Assembly: GCA_017745075.1 (NCBI GenBank)
Contig: JAGIAD010000001.1
Span: forward strand, 248,001 to 312,000
Length of the DNA: 64,000 bases
Direction: 5' to 3'
Origin: Sphingobacteriaceae bacterium
Lineage (GTDB): Bacteria; Bacteroidota; Bacteroidia; Sphingobacteriales; Sphingobacteriaceae
This document shows positions 61,608-64,000 of this stretch, piece by piece. The position numbers and the translations under genes are program-made. How positions within the stretch are numbered: the first letter of the stretch is position 1; every line of letters begins with the position of its first letter. Under the pieces are notes generated by a model. That model made no database searches and had not been told where the DNA came from. It saw only the letters and a program-made list of their open reading frames with translations.

Positions 61608-64000
61608 TTAGTACCTAAAATTAAGCGAAACATAAGGATACCAGCCATCTGAGGAGTGTCCCATCACAAATCGTACAACCGCAAGTGATGCTGGCGCGAA
61701 ATAAACGCCCCCTCCTACACCGTGGTGCCACATTGTCGATGCTTCGTCACGTTTCCATACCCTGCCAACATCATAAAATCCCAATAAGCCAATTTGTCCG
61801 GGTAAAACGTAACTTACCAGGTCGCCAAGTTTAGCCCTGAGTTCTAAATTGTTATAAAATGCGTGCTCGCCTGCAAACCTGAACTGGCGGTAACCAAGCA
61901 GGTTGCCTTGTCCGCCGAGATAAAGTGCCTGATAAAACGCAGGTTTACCGATGGTTACACCACCGCCAAAACGATCTGCCAGAATGAAATTTTTTCTGCC
62001 ATCGAGATTTTTATACAAGGCAATGCTTCCTGTAAACTGTCCGTAAGAATTAGAATATTGGTTAACACCTTTATATCCTAAAACCTTAAAATCAATATAA
62101 CTGCCCAAAGTTGGCAGCAGATCGTTATCGCGGGTATTATTGGTAAAATTGATAAATGCACCGGCAAACATTTTTTCGTTGCGAACGGTCAGCGAATCGG
62201 AAGAATGTAGCAGTGATGGATTCTCGATAAAACGCCCGTTGTTGTCTTCCTGATTGTATTTGTAGTATTGCCAGGTTGGACCAACACTAAAAGTAGATTT
62301 AGGACGGCGCCACCTGATGGCAGCATCCAGCTGGTAAAGATTGTAACGTGCACGGTAATACCTGATAACATCATCGCCATGATCATCAAAATGGGTTTCG
62401 TTGCCCAAACCAAAGAAATTCTGCGTATTGTTTGGCGCAAAAGCATCGGCTTTTACCACAATATCGCCTTTACCCAAGGCTTTTAACCACTCCCCTTTAT
62501 AATTGAACTTAAAAGCACTGGTAGAGAATGAATGCAGGAAAGAAATGGTCTGCGAATTGCCGTAAGGCTGTTTTCTGAACGCGGGATTCGTTTGTTTGTA
62601 AATTAATCCCAATAAAATACCATCATCCTGGTTATAACCTGCATTTAACATCCAGAATCTTCTGCGGTACATATCTTTTGGAATGTAGCTGAAATTCGAA
62701 GTATCATTAGAAATTATTTTTCTGATCTTATCGGCATCATTGCCATTGTAAGTGGCTTTATCTTCCCTGCCATATAACCTAACCAAACCGTTGCTATTAG
62801 CAAAATCGTATACTTTATTGCCTTTGCCACCAATAATCCTGATCTTAATGTTCGAGTTTTTATTGTCCAACACTAAACTATCGTTACCGTTGTGCATGTA
62901 CACCCTGATTTCTTTGGTTACTTTGGGATTGAATTTCCTGTCGAAGAGTTCTTCTTTAACATTCCCCTCTTTTGAAATTTTATTGATTTTAACCCGTAAG
63001 CCATGATCATCCGCATCGGTAATCCGGATCAGCTCGTTTTTATTCGTTACTTCGATATCAACAATCCTGTTAAAGAAGTGATAGTACTGGTTCATCAGTT
63101 TCGGCAAGGTGGCAATTCTGTTCCGCAGCTCTGCCAAAAGTGCATCATGATGCATTGAATAACTTGGCTCAGGCAGTTTTTTCAGTGCTTTTTCGAAAAC
63201 AGCATCGTTGTAGTTTGCACAGAAATCTTTTACAATCTGATCAAATTCTTTTTCATCAATGTTGGCTGTCCAACGGCTGCTGATCTCTCTTCCTTCCCAT
63301 AAAAACCAATTGATGTTCTGTATACCACGTTCGTAGCCCTGCATCATTGGTAATAAAGAGGATGATTGCGCATAACGCTGTAAGAGGCCGTCAGATCTGA
63401 AAAATACCTGGTCTCGGTCTCTCGGAACCGGAGTATAAATCAGGCCATCTTTGGTTTTGTTTGCTTTCCACCGCCATTGGTCTTCGTGCCTGTCCCAATC
63501 GCCCAGTAACACATCAAATGCCCTCGCCCTCACCCATGATGCGCCATCCAGCCTATTATCATTATCCTCGGTGAGTTTTCTATCCATTTTTGGAGAATTA
63601 TCTGAATCACCGGTTGGTTCCCTTTCTTCAAATAAACAGAGGGTATTGGCAAAAACGGCCTCAAACTCGCCTAAATTATCGTCTGGAGACACCCAGCCGA
63701 TAATCGGATTGCTGTGCGCAATTCCACCTGCATTAGCCAGATCTGGCACAACCAAAGCCGTAAACGGATGCTGTGCCGACATGTTATCTTTAATAACATC
63801 TTTAGCAAAGGTTTCGCGCAAGGCAGCAGGCAAAAGTACTTCGGGATATTTCTCTACACTGCGCAATACGTATTCTTTGCCATTTTTATCTTCCAAACGT
63901 AACGATCGCGATTGATTGCCGCCGCCACGCTGGGTTGCTTTTAGACCACCCATCATCTGGGAAATCCGCAGCACAGGTACTTTGGTCTTTTCTGCATATT
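61608..64000 (-). CDS. Large protein with kinase-like segment and C-terminal outer-membrane barrel (partial)
   Basis: The frame runs off the right edge without a start; 797 residues are visible. The first part holds a kinase-like pattern: SLRLEDKNGKEYVLRSV (63855-63905), DVLLGDWDRHEDQWRW (63465-63510) and PVPRDRDQVFF (63399-63432), resembling a nucleotide-anchoring strand, catalytic loop and metal-binding motif of HipA/CotH-like atypical kinases. A linker follows with a KNSNIKIRIIGGKGNKVYDF repeat-like region. The last ~380 residues are a BamA/D15-type 16-strand barrel ending in DGWYPYVSLNFRY, with a terminal aromatic. The N terminus outside the window may hold another domain, such as a phosphoesterase. 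Confidence 0.8.
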   Translation of the reverse strand, partial: YAEKTKVPVLRISQMMGGLKATQRGGGNQSRSLRLEDKNGKEYVLRSVEKYPEVLLPAALRETFAKDVIKDNMSAQHPFTALVVPDLANAGGIAHSNPIIGWVSPDDNLGEFEAVFANTLCLFEEREPTGDSDNSPKMDRKLTEDNDNRLDGASWVRARAFDVLLGDWDRHEDQWRWKANKTKDGLIYTPVPRDRDQVFFRSDGLLQRYAQSSSLLPMMQGYERGIQNINWFLWEGREISSRWTANIDEKEFDQIVKDFCANYNDAVFEKALKKLPEPSYSMHHDALLAELRNRIATLPKLMNQYYHFFNRIVDIEVTNKNELIRITDADDHGLRVKINKISKEGNVKEELFDRKFNPKVTKEIRVYMHNGNDSLVLDNKNSNIKIRIIGGKGNKVYDFANSNGLVRLYGREDKATYNGNDADKIRKIISNDTSNFSYIPKDMYRRRFWMLNAGYNQDDGILLGLIYKQTNPAFRKQPYGNSQTISFLHSFSTSAFKFNYKGEWLKALGKGDIVVKADAFAPNNTQNFFGLGNETHFDDHGDDVIRYYRARYNLYQLDAAIRWRRPKSTFSVGPTWQYYKYNQEDNNGRFIENPSLLHSSDSLTVRNEKMFAGAFINFTNNTRDNDLLPTLGSYIDFKVLGYKGVNQYSNSYGQFTGSIALYKNLDGRKNFILADRFGGGVTIGKPAFYQALYLGGQGNLLGYRQFRFAGEHAFYNNLELRAKLGDLVSYVLPGQIGLLGFYDVGRVWKRDEASTMWHHGVGGGVYFAPASLAVVRFVMGHSSDGWYPYVSLNFRY

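Overview
The window looks like chromosomal DNA of a Bacteroidota bacterium, most likely a Sphingobacteriaceae member close to Pedobacter. This rests on low G+C, TAnnTTTG-type promoter elements (the Bacteroidota housekeeping -7 box) directly before many genes, PorP/SprF and type IX secretion sorting domains, LytS/LytTR two-component pairs, a DUF5723 protein, a GlmU-like sugar nucleotidyltransferase and a type B ribosomal protein L31. The genus is inferred from protein character, not from a database match. I see no rRNA, tRNA, prophage, insertion sequence with a transposase, or CRISPR array.

Layout. 1-5.6 kb: end of a LytTR regulator, its propeller-type histidine kinase, scpB, a tiny acidic protein and a GNAT-like protein. 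5.6-5.9 kb: a three-copy 93/94-bp palindromic repeat cluster. 5.9-12.5 kb: mostly minus-strand housekeeping (EamA exporter with its Lrp regulator, XRE regulator, mpl, prmA, tpiA, GlmU-like protein, L31). 12.7-14.5 kb: small unknown genes and methylmalonyl-CoA epimerase. 14.6-16.8 kb: iscS-iscU-iscA. 17-21.6 kb: acyl-CoA ligase and lysS between two inverted copies of a ~170-bp repeat. 21.6-28.5 kb: stress flavoprotein-like gene, OmdA-like gene, M3 peptidase lipoprotein, thioredoxin-like protein, ung, hydrolase, second Lrp. 28.5-31.1 kb: DtxR-type regulator overlapping an Nramp transporter fused to a universal stress domain, with a clear operator dyad. 31.2-36.8 kb: redoxin, tandem 320-bp repeat, smpB, pcm, priA, DUF423. 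36.9-41.8 kb: two envelope proteins, tsaB, then rpmH-rnpA-yidD.

42.2-45.1 kb: a four-gene LiaF-like/DUF4288/LytS/LytTR envelope-signalling operon. 45.2-48.2 kb: ChaN-like lipoprotein, mscL, rpoN. 48.5-53.1 kb: a PorP/SprF protein next to a 1168-residue PKD adhesin with a type B T9SS sorting domain. 53.4-59 kb: tatA, HD phosphohydrolase, TetR-like plus ABC1-kinase pair, receiver protein, GIN-domain protein. 59-64 kb: a GAF protein and the C-terminal part of a large protein with a kinase-like segment ahead of an outer-membrane barrel.

Most genes are core functions. The less ordinary content is of two kinds. One is regulatory: twin Lrp palindromes, the DtxR-type dyad, and promoters so close to the ATG that transcripts should be leaderless. 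The other is a dense population of non-coding repeat families in intergenic spaces: 93-bp REP-like units, 320-bp tandem units, a ~170-bp inverted pair, and several shorter dispersed palindromes. The best candidate for an under-described protein system is the kinase-like/outer-membrane-barrel protein at the right edge.
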